A DNA stretch of 8,013 bases from Pseudomonadota bacterium (GTDB lineage Bacteria > Pseudomonadota > Alphaproteobacteria > Caulobacterales > Caulobacteraceae): contig JAEYTM010000096.1 of NCBI GenBank assembly GCA_023434015.1, positions 1 to 8,013 of the forward strand, written 5' to 3'. Of the stretch, positions 1 to 6,739 are shown in pieces. How positions within the stretch are numbered: the stretch's first letter is position 1; every line of letters begins with the position of its first letter. A program made the position numbers and the translations under genes. Below the pieces are notes generated by a model. That model was not told the origin of the DNA, made no database searches, and saw only the letters and a program-made list of their open reading frames with translations.

Positions 1-43
1 GTTCATCGCAAAGACTTGCCGTCGCGCGGCCGCCTGGCCGGCA

Positions 44-169
44 TTATTTCCGAGCCTCCAGCACCAGGGTGCGTGGAGCGTCGAAGTCCGCCGTGAAGAC
101 GTCCGCGCCCACATTGATCCAGCTGGGCGCCACGTCATGGAAGGCCGCCTCGGCCCGGCGGCTCAGCAT
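44..169 (-). CDS. Possible small hypothetical protein, or remnant of a larger gene
   Basis: I do not recognise this product. The frame stays open for 66 codons from directly after the TGA of the upstream methyltransferase (241) to a TAA at 44-46, in the same frame as that gene. About 82% of its codons end in G or C, as expected of a real gene here. The start chosen is ATG at 169, because GGAG lies 5 bases upstream; it gives 41 residues starting MLSRRAEAAF and ending TLVLEARK. The open frame also continues upstream of that ATG with coherent sequence (residues such as VQSAIHVGVDDGAR), so the true coding region may be longer, starting at a GTG or TTG, or may be the 3' end of a gene whose front was lost. 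The ending looks like the last strand of a globular domain. No signal peptide or membrane segment is visible. Function unknown; independent existence uncertain. Confidence 0.35.
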   Translation of the reverse strand: MLSRRAEAAFHDVAPSWINVGADVFTADFDAPRTLVLEARK

Positions 170-241
170 CCGCGCTCCGTCATCGACGCCCACGTGGATT
201 GCGGACTGCACTGCGCCCAAGCGCGCGTCATGATCGAGCCC

Positions 242-1084
242 TCATGCATAGGTGTTCATGGCGTCGTAGCGGCCACGCACAGCGATCAAGGGCGCAACAT
301 CGTCGCGCACCAGCGCGTAGTCCGCCTGAAAGAACCGCTCCATCTCCGGATGCCAGATGTCGTACAGTTCGACGCCCTCCGGCACGATCTTGCCCACGGC
401 GTATCGTGTGCCTTCCGCCAGGGCGAAGACATCGTGAAGCTGGCTACGCGTGTGCAGCCAGTGGTGATTGTACTCGAACTGCACATAGGCGATCCGCCCG
501 GCGCGCAGCAGCGCCTCGGCGCCGCGCAGTACGGCGAGGTCATGCCCCTCGGCGTCGATCTTGACGATGTCGATGGCCTCCAGGTCCCGTTCGGCGCAGA
601 AGGCGTCCAGTGTCGTCACCGGCACGGTTTCCCCTAGGCCATCGACCGACAGCCGGTTCACGCCGTCCATGTTCACCTCGCCAGCCTGGCCGTGGACGAC
701 GAAGGCCGCCTCGCCGACATGGTCGGAGACCGCCTTGGGCACGATCTCCACGCGATCCCCGAGGGTCCCGCGGAGGACTTCGCGCGACGTGGCGGTGGGC
801 TCGAAGGCGAAGACCCGGCTTCCAGGGCGGTGGTCGAGCAGGGCGAGCGACCAGCGGCCGCGAAACGCCCCCACATCGAACACAGTCCACTGGCGATCCT
901 TGGCGTGCCCTGTCACCAGCCGGTGCATGACGCCTTGTTCGGATTCTATCGCGACAGGTTCCGGAAGATCCCTGCGACTGTAAGCATAGATGTGCCTGCC
1001 GAAGCGCCACAAAAGCCTACGGCCGAGCAATCGCTCAAGGATTTTCAGTCCAGCCCCGATCCGTTTCATGGCGAATGTTACCAT
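242..1084 (-). CDS. FkbM family SAM-dependent methyltransferase
   Basis: This is a class I methyltransferase of the FkbM family (Methyltransf_21), whose members usually O-methylate sugar or polyketide hydroxyls using S-adenosylmethionine. With ATG at 1084 it has 280 residues, normal for the family. SAM motif I is VFDVGAFRGRW (residues 68-78), the acidic loop is FAFEP (92-96), and the FkbM signature is IVKIDAEGHDLAVLRGAE (173-190). Motif I reads GAFRG rather than the common GANIG. A TTG at 1102 and an ATG at 1069 are alternative starts; none has a clear Shine-Dalgarno sequence, so the start is uncertain by a few codons. The gene follows the other FkbM gene after about 43 bases and is probably last or near last in the operon. 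Its first 60 or so codons have much weaker GC preference than neighbouring genes. The acceptor is probably a sugar of the polymer made by this locus; that is inference. Confidence 0.9.
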   Translation of the reverse strand: MVTFAMKRIGAGLKILERLLGRRLLWRFGRHIYAYSRRDLPEPVAIESEQGVMHRLVTGHAKDRQWTVFDVGAFRGRWSLALLDHRPGSRVFAFEPTATSREVLRGTLGDRVEIVPKAVSDHVGEAAFVVHGQAGEVNMDGVNRLSVDGLGETVPVTTLDAFCAERDLEAIDIVKIDAEGHDLAVLRGAEALLRAGRIAYVQFEYNHHWLHTRSQLHDVFALAEGTRYAVGKIVPEGVELYDIWHPEMERFFQADYALVRDDVAPLIAVRGRYDAMNTYA

Positions 1085-1127
1085 GGGCGAAGGACGCCAC
1101 AAATCTGGCCGCCGGTGGTGAGCAGGG

Positions 1128-1964
1128 TCACAGGTCGCGTCCCAGAACCCGTAGCGCCGTGGCGCTGCGAAGCCGCTCGACGACGCATTCGCGATCGCGC
1201 ACGAACATGGCGTCCTCGCCCGCAGCCGGGCCAGTCAACGTGCGTTTGAACGGATCGTAACCGACGGCTTCGAACCCCCAACGCCGCATTTGTTCCCGGA
1301 TCGCGTCCTCGTCATAGCCATAGAGCGCGCCACCCCCGCCGAGCTCCATGATGACCGCCGTGGCGCCCTGGAGGATGCGTGGGCCGCCGGCCATGACCGC
1401 CCCTTCGAACCCCTCGACGTCGATCTTCACCAGGAAAGCCGTGTCGATGACGTCATCCAGAGCGACGACAGGAACCTCGCGGAAGGGTTCGCCGGGCAGC
1501 GCCGCATGGTTCACCGTGTCCTGCCCGATCGAGAAGGGCAGGACGCCGGCTTCCGCCCCGACGGCCTGGTTCCGCGCGTCGATGGGCAGGTGGTTGAGGC
1601 GGATGTTGGCGGTCAGTTCCGCGAAGGCCTCCGGCCCGGGCTCGAAGGCGACGACTTTCGCCCCCCGCGCCGCCGCCGGAAGGCTGTAGGTGCCGATATT
1701 GGCGCCGACATCGACGAAGACGTCCCCTGGTCGCAGGAGGTGGAAGCAGAAGCTCATCTCCGAAAGCCAGTGCAGGCCGGAATAGATGTGGCCGGTCGCG
1801 TTGCCGCCGCGCCGGGCGATCAGCCGGACGCCGGCGAAGTCGATGACGACAGGGCCGGGGACAAGGCGCGAGCCGATCTGCCAGCGCAGGTACCGCAGCA
1901 GGGTGGCGAGCGGGGCCCCGCGGTTCAGAGGGTGGCGCAACATGTAACGCAGGGTGGTCAGCAC
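1128..1964 (-). CDS. FkbM family SAM-dependent methyltransferase (second copy)
   Basis: A 278-residue FkbM-type methyltransferase with all family hallmarks: motif I VDVGANIGTYS (84-94), acidic loop VAFEPGPEAF (105-114), and signature LVKIDVEGFEGAVMAGG (178-194). An N-terminal stretch of about 80 residues precedes the Rossmann core and includes an amphipathic, Arg/Leu-rich segment that could touch the membrane or a partner. The start is GTG at 1964, supported by a strong GGAGG seven bases upstream; the ATG at 1943 would lose this site. It lies 67 bases after the GT4 gene and about 43 bases before the other FkbM gene. Outside the motifs the two FkbM proteins share little, so they probably methylate different positions or sugars and are not a recent duplication. 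Expected role: cytoplasmic O-methylation of a glycan repeat unit, inferred from context. Confidence 0.93.
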   Translation of the reverse strand: MLTTLRYMLRHPLNRGAPLATLLRYLRWQIGSRLVPGPVVIDFAGVRLIARRGGNATGHIYSGLHWLSEMSFCFHLLRPGDVFVDVGANIGTYSLPAAARGAKVVAFEPGPEAFAELTANIRLNHLPIDARNQAVGAEAGVLPFSIGQDTVNHAALPGEPFREVPVVALDDVIDTAFLVKIDVEGFEGAVMAGGPRILQGATAVIMELGGGGALYGYDEDAIREQMRRWGFEAVGYDPFKRTLTGPAAGEDAMFVRDRECVVERLRSATALRVLGRDL

Positions 1965-1971
1965 GAGCGGG

Positions 1972-1976
1972 CCTCC
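1972..1976 (-). promoter_or_regulatory. Shine-Dalgarno GGAGG for the FkbM gene
   Basis: On the minus strand GGAGG is followed by 7 bases and then GTG at 1964. It is the strongest ribosome-binding site in the window and fixes the non-ATG start of the methyltransferase. The strong site fits the 67-base gap, where translational coupling to the upstream gene would be weak. Confidence 0.75.
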
Positions 1977-2031
1977 GGGCGCGGGACCGGCGTCCGCTCT
2001 GGCGGGGGCCGTGGGGAACGACGCGGGATCA

Positions 2032-3168
2032 TCAGGCGGTTCTCATGCAGGGAGGGAGGTCCCCGCCATCGCGGAGCCAGCGATAGACGGCCTCCATCTG
2101 CGCCCCAACCCGGCCCCAGGAGAAGTCCTGCCCCATCCAGGCGCGACCGCGTTCGCCCATGCCGCTCAGAGCGCCGGCCTGGAGGGACATCAGTTCGTCC
2201 AGCGCCCGCTCGAGCCCGGCTGGGGTTGCAGGCGTCCAACGGCCGGCGTTTTTCGCCGCCAGAGCGGCCCAGGGCGTGCCGGTGGTGGCCACGACCGGCA
2301 GCCCATGCGCCAGGGCCTCGGCCACCGACATGGCGAAGTTCTCGCTATGGGAGGGCAGCACATAGGCGTCGGCGGCGCGGTACTCCGCAGTCTTCGCCTC
2401 GCCGTAGGCCGCAGGCGCGAAGACGATGCGCGGCAGCGCCAACTCCTGGGCCAGCCGGCGGAGGTCCGCCAGATGACCGTCGCTGTCGGGTCCTACGAGG
2501 CGCAGCTCCCAGTCGGGGTGACGCGCCGAAAGAGGCGCCCAGGCGCGGAGCAGGTCTGGCAGCCCCTTGATCGGATGAATGCGGCCCAGATAAAGCAGCC
2601 GCCGGCTGTTCGAGGGCGCGCGGGGCGGTCGCGGCGGCGGCAGGTCGACGCCGTTGGGGATGACCGCCACCGGGATGGCCAGGCCGCAGGCGCGGATATC
2701 CGCATATTCCTGCTCGGACGTGGCGTGCAGACAGGCCGCCTGCAACAGCGCCCGACGCTGACCCATCCACCAGACCAGCGCCTTCCTGCCGCGCGATCGC
2801 GCCCGCGCCACCGGGCTCAGCGTGCCTCGGGGCGAGAGGACCAGGGGCCGGCCGGCCGCGGCCGCCGCCCAGGCCGGATATATGTTCGGCATCATCCAGA
2901 GGCCGTGGCTGTGGACGATATCGGCCCTCCGGGCAGCCTGCGCCAAGCCCCGGCGCATGGCGCGGGAGGCGCCCAGTCGGGCCGGGCCGAGCGAAGGTGG
3001 AAACGCGCGGTGCTCGAACGCGCCTGACCGGCCGCCGGCGCCACGCGCCAGCGTCGCCAGCACGACCTTGTGCCCGCGCTGTCCGAGAGCGTCGCAGAGC
3101 ATGGGCACGCTGTAGCCCGGCCCGCTGGCCTCCCGGTCGATGTGCGGGACGACGTGAAGCAGGTTCAC
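2032..3168 (-). CDS. Glycosyltransferase family 4 (GT-B fold)
   Basis: A retaining GT4-type glycosyltransferase that would add a sugar from a nucleotide donor to a lipid-linked oligosaccharide at the cytoplasmic face. The N-terminal acceptor domain opens with NLLHVVPHIDREASGPGYSV (2-21), the typical first strand and glycine-rich loop. The linker to the donor domain reads VIPNGVDL (169-176), then LLYLGRIHPIKGLPDLL (191-207), and the donor-site E-x7-E motif is in SENFAMSVAE (275-284, E276 and E284), followed by GLPVVAT. I chose GTG at 3168 (378 residues), 19 bases after the polymerase stop, because the protein then begins right at the first strand. An ATG at 3213 would overlap the polymerase by 26 bases and add 15 hydrophilic, Arg-rich residues; it cannot be excluded. 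The gene ends in tandem stops, TGA TGA. The sugar specificity cannot be read from sequence. Confidence 0.92.
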   Translation of the reverse strand: MNLLHVVPHIDREASGPGYSVPMLCDALGQRGHKVVLATLARGAGGRSGAFEHRAFPPSLGPARLGASRAMRRGLAQAARRADIVHSHGLWMMPNIYPAWAAAAAGRPLVLSPRGTLSPVARARSRGRKALVWWMGQRRALLQAACLHATSEQEYADIRACGLAIPVAVIPNGVDLPPPRPPRAPSNSRRLLYLGRIHPIKGLPDLLRAWAPLSARHPDWELRLVGPDSDGHLADLRRLAQELALPRIVFAPAAYGEAKTAEYRAADAYVLPSHSENFAMSVAEALAHGLPVVATTGTPWAALAAKNAGRWTPATPAGLERALDELMSLQAGALSGMGERGRAWMGQDFSWGRVGAQMEAVYRWLRDGGDLPPCMRTA

Positions 3169-3187
3169 CGGCTGGGGTCCGCGCCGG

Positions 3188-4705
3188 TCACGGCGATCGC
3201 CGGAGCACGACATACTGCGCCAGCATCGCCAGCGGCAGCATCTGGATGATCCCTGTGAAGACCGGCCCCACCTCTCCGGGGAGGGTCACCAGGGGCTGCA
3301 GCACAGCGAGATACATCAGCCATCCGCCGGCGCCGAGCGGCGTCAGCCCGCTCCAGAGCAGCCGCATCAGGACGCCGATGGCGAAGAATCCGGCCAGCGC
3401 GGCCAGGAACCCGCCCATGTAGTTGAAGTAGGAGATCGGCCCCATGCCGACCGAGTTGATCATGGTCGCCGGCTGCCGCAGCACGCTCATCGCGAACCAC
3501 TTGCCGAACTGATAGATCGGCTTGTCCGGCCAGATCGCGCGCGGCACGAAGGCCAGGGCCGGGGCGAGGACGATGGCCTCGGCGAAATGGGGCGCCCGTT
3601 CTCCCGCTGCCCGCAGGCCGTCGGCATGCTGCAGGGCGGCGCTGGTCGGGCTGATCAGTTCCGAGCGCTGAAGGAACCGGCGACCTGTATTGGGGGACCC
3701 TGATCGTTCGGTCTGGCCGGCCTCCATCATGGTGTTGACGATCGAGGCGAGGCTGTTCGACTGGAAATTGCTGCGCGCGTAGCGCAGTTCCCGGAACGGC
3801 TCGACGACGCTGTAGGCGAAGACCAGCAGCACGACGCCCAGCACGCCCAGGATCAGTGGGGCGCGCCGGTAGATCATGAAATAGGCCACCCCGACGATCA
3901 CCGCCGGCATGACGACCTGGCCCTTAAAGCCGGTGAGCAGGCCGATAGCGATATGGATCCCGAACACCGCCATCATCAGCAGGTAGGAGCCGTAGCTTGG
4001 CCTGCCCGCCCGGCCCTGGGCGAAGGCGCGCAGGGCCAGCAGGAACAGGCACAGGGCCAGCAGGCTGACGCAGAGATCGAGGACCCGCCGGTAGGCGGCG
4101 AACTCGAACAGCGCCTGATAGTTCGAGGAGTAGCCGAAGACGCCCAGTCGCACCTGGATCAGCACCGCACCGACCGCAATGCCGAGCATGGCGATGAGCA
4201 CGACGAAGTTGGCCTCCGGCGCGCGGCGTATCCAGCCGGTGCGCCGCAGCCGTTCAGCGATCCCTGCGGCCAGTCGCCGAGACAGCGGCGCGTGGAAGCC
4301 GGCGCCGATCGCCAGTGCGCAGAGGATCGCCAGGATGAGCGTCCGGTTCATCAGCGGCACGGGGTCCGCCTGCCGGGTCCAGTTGGCGGTCTTCACGAAG
4401 ATGCCGTCGCCGAGATCGGCGGCCAGGATCGGGGTCACATAGCCCAGGAAGAAGTGGACGAAACAGGCCAGGGCCACCGGCGAGAGCAGGGCGATGGCGC
4501 CGCCCCGGCGGACCACGCTCCAGACCAGCCCGGCGAGCACCGCCGCCAGGCCGGCGGCGAGGGCGTAGGTGGTCGCCGCATTCGACCACCCGGGCCGGTT
4601 CACTCCCACCAGGACCAGCGCCAGCACGGCGCTAGCCGCCAGCAGGGCGACCGGGGCGATCTCGATCCACTGCCGCCGCCGGGCCTGGTTCGCCGCGAGG
4701 CTCAT
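3188..4705 (-). CDS. Wzy-like oligosaccharide repeat unit polymerase (integral membrane)
   Basis: A 505-residue hydrophobic protein with about 11-12 membrane segments, for example around residues 16-36, 44-64, 70-94, 120-137, 167-187, 207-229, 239-260, 263-280, 283-301, 376-391, 430-450 and 460-499 (the last stretch may hold two). A large polar region of roughly 75 residues (302-375) and a second one (391-428) interrupt the helices; such loops normally face the periplasm in Wzy polymerases. The sequence FVPRAIWPDKP (386-396) is of a kind I associate with O-antigen polymerase-like proteins. Expected role: joining flipped, lipid-linked repeat units at the periplasmic side of the inner membrane. 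The start is ATG at 4705, overlapping the GT2 stop as ATGA; reading further upstream to 5077 gives Pro/Arg-rich shadow sequence. It sits among glycosyltransferases, as Wzy genes usually do. Wzy proteins diverge strongly, so a related membrane role (ligase, other polymerase) is possible. Confidence 0.85.
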   Translation of the reverse strand: MSLAANQARRRQWIEIAPVALLAASAVLALVLVGVNRPGWSNAATTYALAAGLAAVLAGLVWSVVRRGGAIALLSPVALACFVHFFLGYVTPILAADLGDGIFVKTANWTRQADPVPLMNRTLILAILCALAIGAGFHAPLSRRLAAGIAERLRRTGWIRRAPEANFVVLIAMLGIAVGAVLIQVRLGVFGYSSNYQALFEFAAYRRVLDLCVSLLALCLFLLALRAFAQGRAGRPSYGSYLLMMAVFGIHIAIGLLTGFKGQVVMPAVIVGVAYFMIYRRAPLILGVLGVVLLVFAYSVVEPFRELRYARSNFQSNSLASIVNTMMEAGQTERSGSPNTGRRFLQRSELISPTSAALQHADGLRAAGERAPHFAEAIVLAPALAFVPRAIWPDKPIYQFGKWFAMSVLRQPATMINSVGMGPISYFNYMGGFLAALAGFFAIGVLMRLLWSGLTPLGAGGWLMYLAVLQPLVTLPGEVGPVFTGIIQMLPLAMLAQYVVLRRSP

Positions 4706-5649
4706 CCTGGCGAGGCCGCCGGTGAGGACGGTGCGGCCAAGCCGGCGACGGCGCGCGCCCAGGCGGGCTGCTGAGGGTTGTCGCGGACGCGGCGCGGTCC
4801 GCGGGCGCGGTTCTCCGTGCGCTTCACGGCGGCGCGCAGGGCGAAATGGCGCTCGGCGCGGCAGTAGTTGCGCGTCAGCCGCGTAAGGAACAGGTCCATC
4901 GCCGCCTTGTCCCGTTCGAAATATGCCGCGCCGTTCTTCAGATATATGTCCCGCATCGTGTCGAGGATGTCGAACTCGCGGTTGGACATGAAATGTCCGT
5001 TCCGCTCGCGCTCGCGGAACCGGAACAGCACCTCGGGCAGGTAGACGAAGTCGAACCGGCGCAGCAGGCGCAGCCAAAGATCGGCGTCGGCATAGAGGCC
5101 GTAGCCCGGCTCGTAGCTGGGACCGACGGCGAGCAGGGCCGATCGGCGCACCATCGAACAGGCATGGAAGGGCGACGAGAAGCCGCCGGGGCTGAGCAGC
5201 ACCTCCGCCCCGCGCTCGAAGCCGCGGTTCAGCGCCGGCCAGGTCTGAAGGTGCTCGCGATAGTTGGAGCGTCCATCCTCCGAGACCGTCGCGCCGCCCT
5301 GCAGCACGAAGCCGGCCTCCGGGAAGGCGTCCAGCGCCGCCACCGACTTTTCCAGCAGCGTCGGCGCGAAGATGTCGTGATCGTGCAGGATGATCACATG
5401 CTCGCCCCGGGCGCGGGCGTAGATCTCGTTCAGCGGATGGGGCGGCCCCCTGTTCTCGCTGTCGATGACGGTCAGGCGCTGGTCGGCAATGGAACGTGCG
5501 ATCTCCAGCGAGCCGTCCGGTGACCCGTCGTTGAAGACGATGAGCTCGAAGTCGCCGTAGGTCTGGGCCAGGACATAGCCGATGGTCTCGCGCAGCAGGT
5601 GCGCGCGGTTGAAGATCGGCATCCCCACCGTGACCCGGGGCGACGGCAC
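4702..5649 (-). CDS. Glycosyltransferase family 2 (GT-A fold)
   Basis: A 315-residue GT2 enzyme, expected to transfer a sugar from a nucleotide donor to the growing lipid-linked glycan. It begins with the hallmark strand VTVGMPIFNRAHLLRETIGY (6-25), then ELIVFNDGSPDGS (35-47) for nucleotide binding, and HVIILHDHDIF (84-94), where HDHD supplies the metal-binding DxD. The catalytic-domain end is ADADLWLRLLRRFDFVYLPE (187-206), followed by VLFRFR, typical of the family. The last 40 or so residues are rich in Arg, Pro and Ala and look disordered. The start is GTG at 5649, sharing one base with the TAG stop of the SDR gene (TAGTG), with AAGGA nine bases upstream. The stop overlaps the polymerase start as ATGA, so translation of the three genes is probably coupled. 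No membrane segment is seen, so it should be cytoplasmic or peripheral. Confidence 0.93.
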   Translation of the reverse strand: MPSPRVTVGMPIFNRAHLLRETIGYVLAQTYGDFELIVFNDGSPDGSLEIARSIADQRLTVIDSENRGPPHPLNEIYARARGEHVIILHDHDIFAPTLLEKSVAALDAFPEAGFVLQGGATVSEDGRSNYREHLQTWPALNRGFERGAEVLLSPGGFSSPFHACSMVRRSALLAVGPSYEPGYGLYADADLWLRLLRRFDFVYLPEVLFRFRERERNGHFMSNREFDILDTMRDIYLKNGAAYFERDKAAMDLFLTRLTRNYCRAERHFALRAAVKRTENRARGPRRVRDNPQQPAWARAVAGLAAPSSPAASPG

Positions 5650-6668
5650 TATACGGCGTCCTTCAGGCTGCCGGCCTTCACCTGGCGCATGTACTCGGCC
5701 CAATAGTCCTGGATCACCGTCTCCGTGTCGTATCGCGGACGCCAGCCCAGTTCGTTCATGGCCTTGTCGGCGTCGGGGTACTTGTCCGACGCCTCCTCGT
5801 ACTTGGGCCCGTATATGGTCTTGGGGTCGATGAAGGCGATCTCGCTGCGGCTTTCCACCGTCCGTCGGACCAGCTCCGCCAGCCGCAGGATGGTCGTCTT
5901 GTTGGCCGGATTGCCGATGTTGTACGCCTCGCCGTTCGCCCCGGTGCGCATGCCCAGGACGATGCCGTTGGCCATGTCCTTCACATGGGTGAAGGCTCGG
6001 ATCGCCGAGCCGTCGCCGAAGACCGTGATCGGGACGCCGGCCGCCGCCTGCTGGGCGAAGCGGGGGATGACGAAGCCGCCACGGGGCGACTGCCTGGGCC
6101 CTGAGACGTTGAAGGGCCGGATGATGGTCGCCGAAAGGCCCTTGGCCCCGCAAGTGTTGATGATGGCGGTTTCCGCCGCCAGCTTGGCGATGGCGTATTC
6201 AAGACGCACCGTCGTCTTGGCCGGGACGATCTTGGCCGTGGTCTCGGTGCAGTAGCCATCGACCCCGCCGCCGTAAATCTCGCTGGTGGAGACGTCCAGC
6301 AGCCGGGCGCCGGTGGCGAGGCAGTAGTCGATGATCAGGTACATGTCGCGCACCACGTCGCGCACCATGTTGCCGGCGTGGGCCAGCACGCCGGCCGGGC
6401 CGACCGGGCTGGCCAGGTGGTAGATCTCGTTCCAATCGTCCGCCGGTCCGTCGCGGAAGAACTTCTCGACGGTGCAGATGTCGTAGCCGAAGTTGGCCGG
6501 ACGGCCGATCGTGGCGAGGAAGTCCTCCACGAACACCGGGCTGGTCGACAGGTCGTCGACGACGTGGATGTAGGCGCCCGGCTCCTCCGCCAGCAGTTGC
6601 TCCACCAGGGTGCAGCCGATGAAGCCGAACCCGCCGGTGACCAGGATTTTCTTCTCGAATTGAGACAC
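5649..6668 (-). CDS. NAD-dependent epimerase/dehydratase, UDP-glucuronate decarboxylase-like
   Basis: A 339-residue extended SDR enzyme acting on a nucleotide sugar in the cytoplasm. The NAD-binding motif is TGGFGFIG (11-18, G12/G15/G18), with an acidic pair VVDD (36-39) ending the second strand. The catalytic YxxxK is Y158-K162 (EYAIAK), and the preceding strand gives STSEIYGG (127-134). The TSE pattern, HLASP (84-88), FNVSGPRQ (186-193) and R224 in the FGDGSAIRAF segment resemble UDP-glucuronate decarboxylases (UXS/ArnA type) more than RmlB dehydratases, which carry a TDE triad. Substrate is therefore suggested, not proven: a UDP-xylose-type decarboxylase, a 4-epimerase or a dehydratase are all possible. 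The start is GTG at 6668, with GAGAGGA five bases upstream. It follows the CgeB-like gene after 71 bases and overlaps the GT2 gene by one base. Its job is probably to supply a donor sugar to the neighbouring transferases. Confidence 0.9.
   Translation of the reverse strand: MSQFEKKILVTGGFGFIGCTLVEQLLAEEPGAYIHVVDDLSTSPVFVEDFLATIGRPANFGYDICTVEKFFRDGPADDWNEIYHLASPVGPAGVLAHAGNMVRDVVRDMYLIIDYCLATGARLLDVSTSEIYGGGVDGYCTETTAKIVPAKTTVRLEYAIAKLAAETAIINTCGAKGLSATIIRPFNVSGPRQSPRGGFVIPRFAQQAAAGVPITVFGDGSAIRAFTHVKDMANGIVLGMRTGANGEAYNIGNPANKTTILRLAELVRRTVESRSEIAFIDPKTIYGPKYEEASDKYPDADKAMNELGWRPRYDTETVIQDYWAEYMRQVKAGSLKDAV
5659..5663 (-). promoter_or_regulatory. Shine-Dalgarno AAGGA for the GT2 gene
   Basis: AAGGA inside the last codons of the SDR gene lies 9 bases before the GTG at 5649. 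It supports the TAGTG stop-start overlap as the true start, in preference to the ATG of M10 inside the first catalytic strand. Confidence 0.55.
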
Positions 6669-6673
6669 GGGCG

Positions 6674-6680
6674 TCCTCTC
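6674..6680 (-). promoter_or_regulatory. Shine-Dalgarno GAGAGGA for the SDR gene
   Basis: GAGAGGA is 5 bases before GTG at 6668 on the minus strand. It decides for this GTG, and the protein then starts seven residues before the first NAD-binding strand, as expected for the family. Confidence 0.7.
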
Positions 6681-6699
6681 TCGGTGTCGGCTCGGCGTT

Positions 6700-6721
6700 C
6701 AGCCGCAGGTTGCGCGGCCTG
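6700..6721 (-). other. Short imperfect hairpin between the CgeB-like and SDR genes
   Basis: On the minus strand CAGGCCGC pairs with GCGGCTG around a 7-base loop, leaving one bulged G. It lies in the 71-base gap. No T-run follows, so it is not a classic intrinsic terminator; it may stabilise or mark processing of the mRNA, or be chance in GC-rich sequence. The rest of the gap holds only the ribosome-binding site of the SDR gene, and I see no promoter. Confidence 0.3.
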
Positions 6722-6739
6722 TTTCAGCGCGGCATGCGT

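Noticed and set aside
1..43. ATG at 44 overlapping the TAA of the small frame (TAATG), and ATG at 6 at the window edge
   Set aside because: The first opens only 13 codons before a TGA. The second could begin a downstream gene but has only two codons in the window and no clear ribosome-binding site, so neither can be called.
1085..1102. TTG start adding six residues to the FkbM gene
   Set aside because: No ribosome-binding site and a rare start codon; two ATGs follow within 11 codons.
1965..2031. Possible terminator or promoter between GT4 and FkbM genes
   Set aside because: Only 4-bp stems in GC-rich sequence, no T-run, and no recognisable -35/-10 pair; the tandem TGA TGA stop is the only notable element besides the ribosome-binding site.
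1290..2570. Long plus-strand open frame of 426 codons
   Set aside because: It lies antisense to the FkbM and GT4 genes, which have clear family motifs. Its translation is low-complexity Arg/Pro/Gly sequence typical of GC-rich shadow frames.
1954..3027. Plus-strand open frame of 357 codons
   Set aside because: Antisense to the GT4 gene, no recognisable domain, Arg/Gly/Pro-rich composition.
3953..4774. Plus-strand open frame of 273 codons
   Set aside because: Antisense to the polymerase; the hydrophilic Gln/Gly/Arg-rich translation is the mirror of membrane-segment codons.
4706..5077. N-terminal extension of the polymerase frame
   Set aside because: It overlaps the well-supported GT2 coding region and is Pro/Arg-rich, unlike a membrane protein; the ATG at 4705 in an ATGA overlap is a better start.
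5650..6153. N-terminal extension of the GT2 frame
   Set aside because: It runs through the SDR gene in another frame with repetitive Arg/Gly/His sequence; the GT2 fold begins right after GTG 5649.
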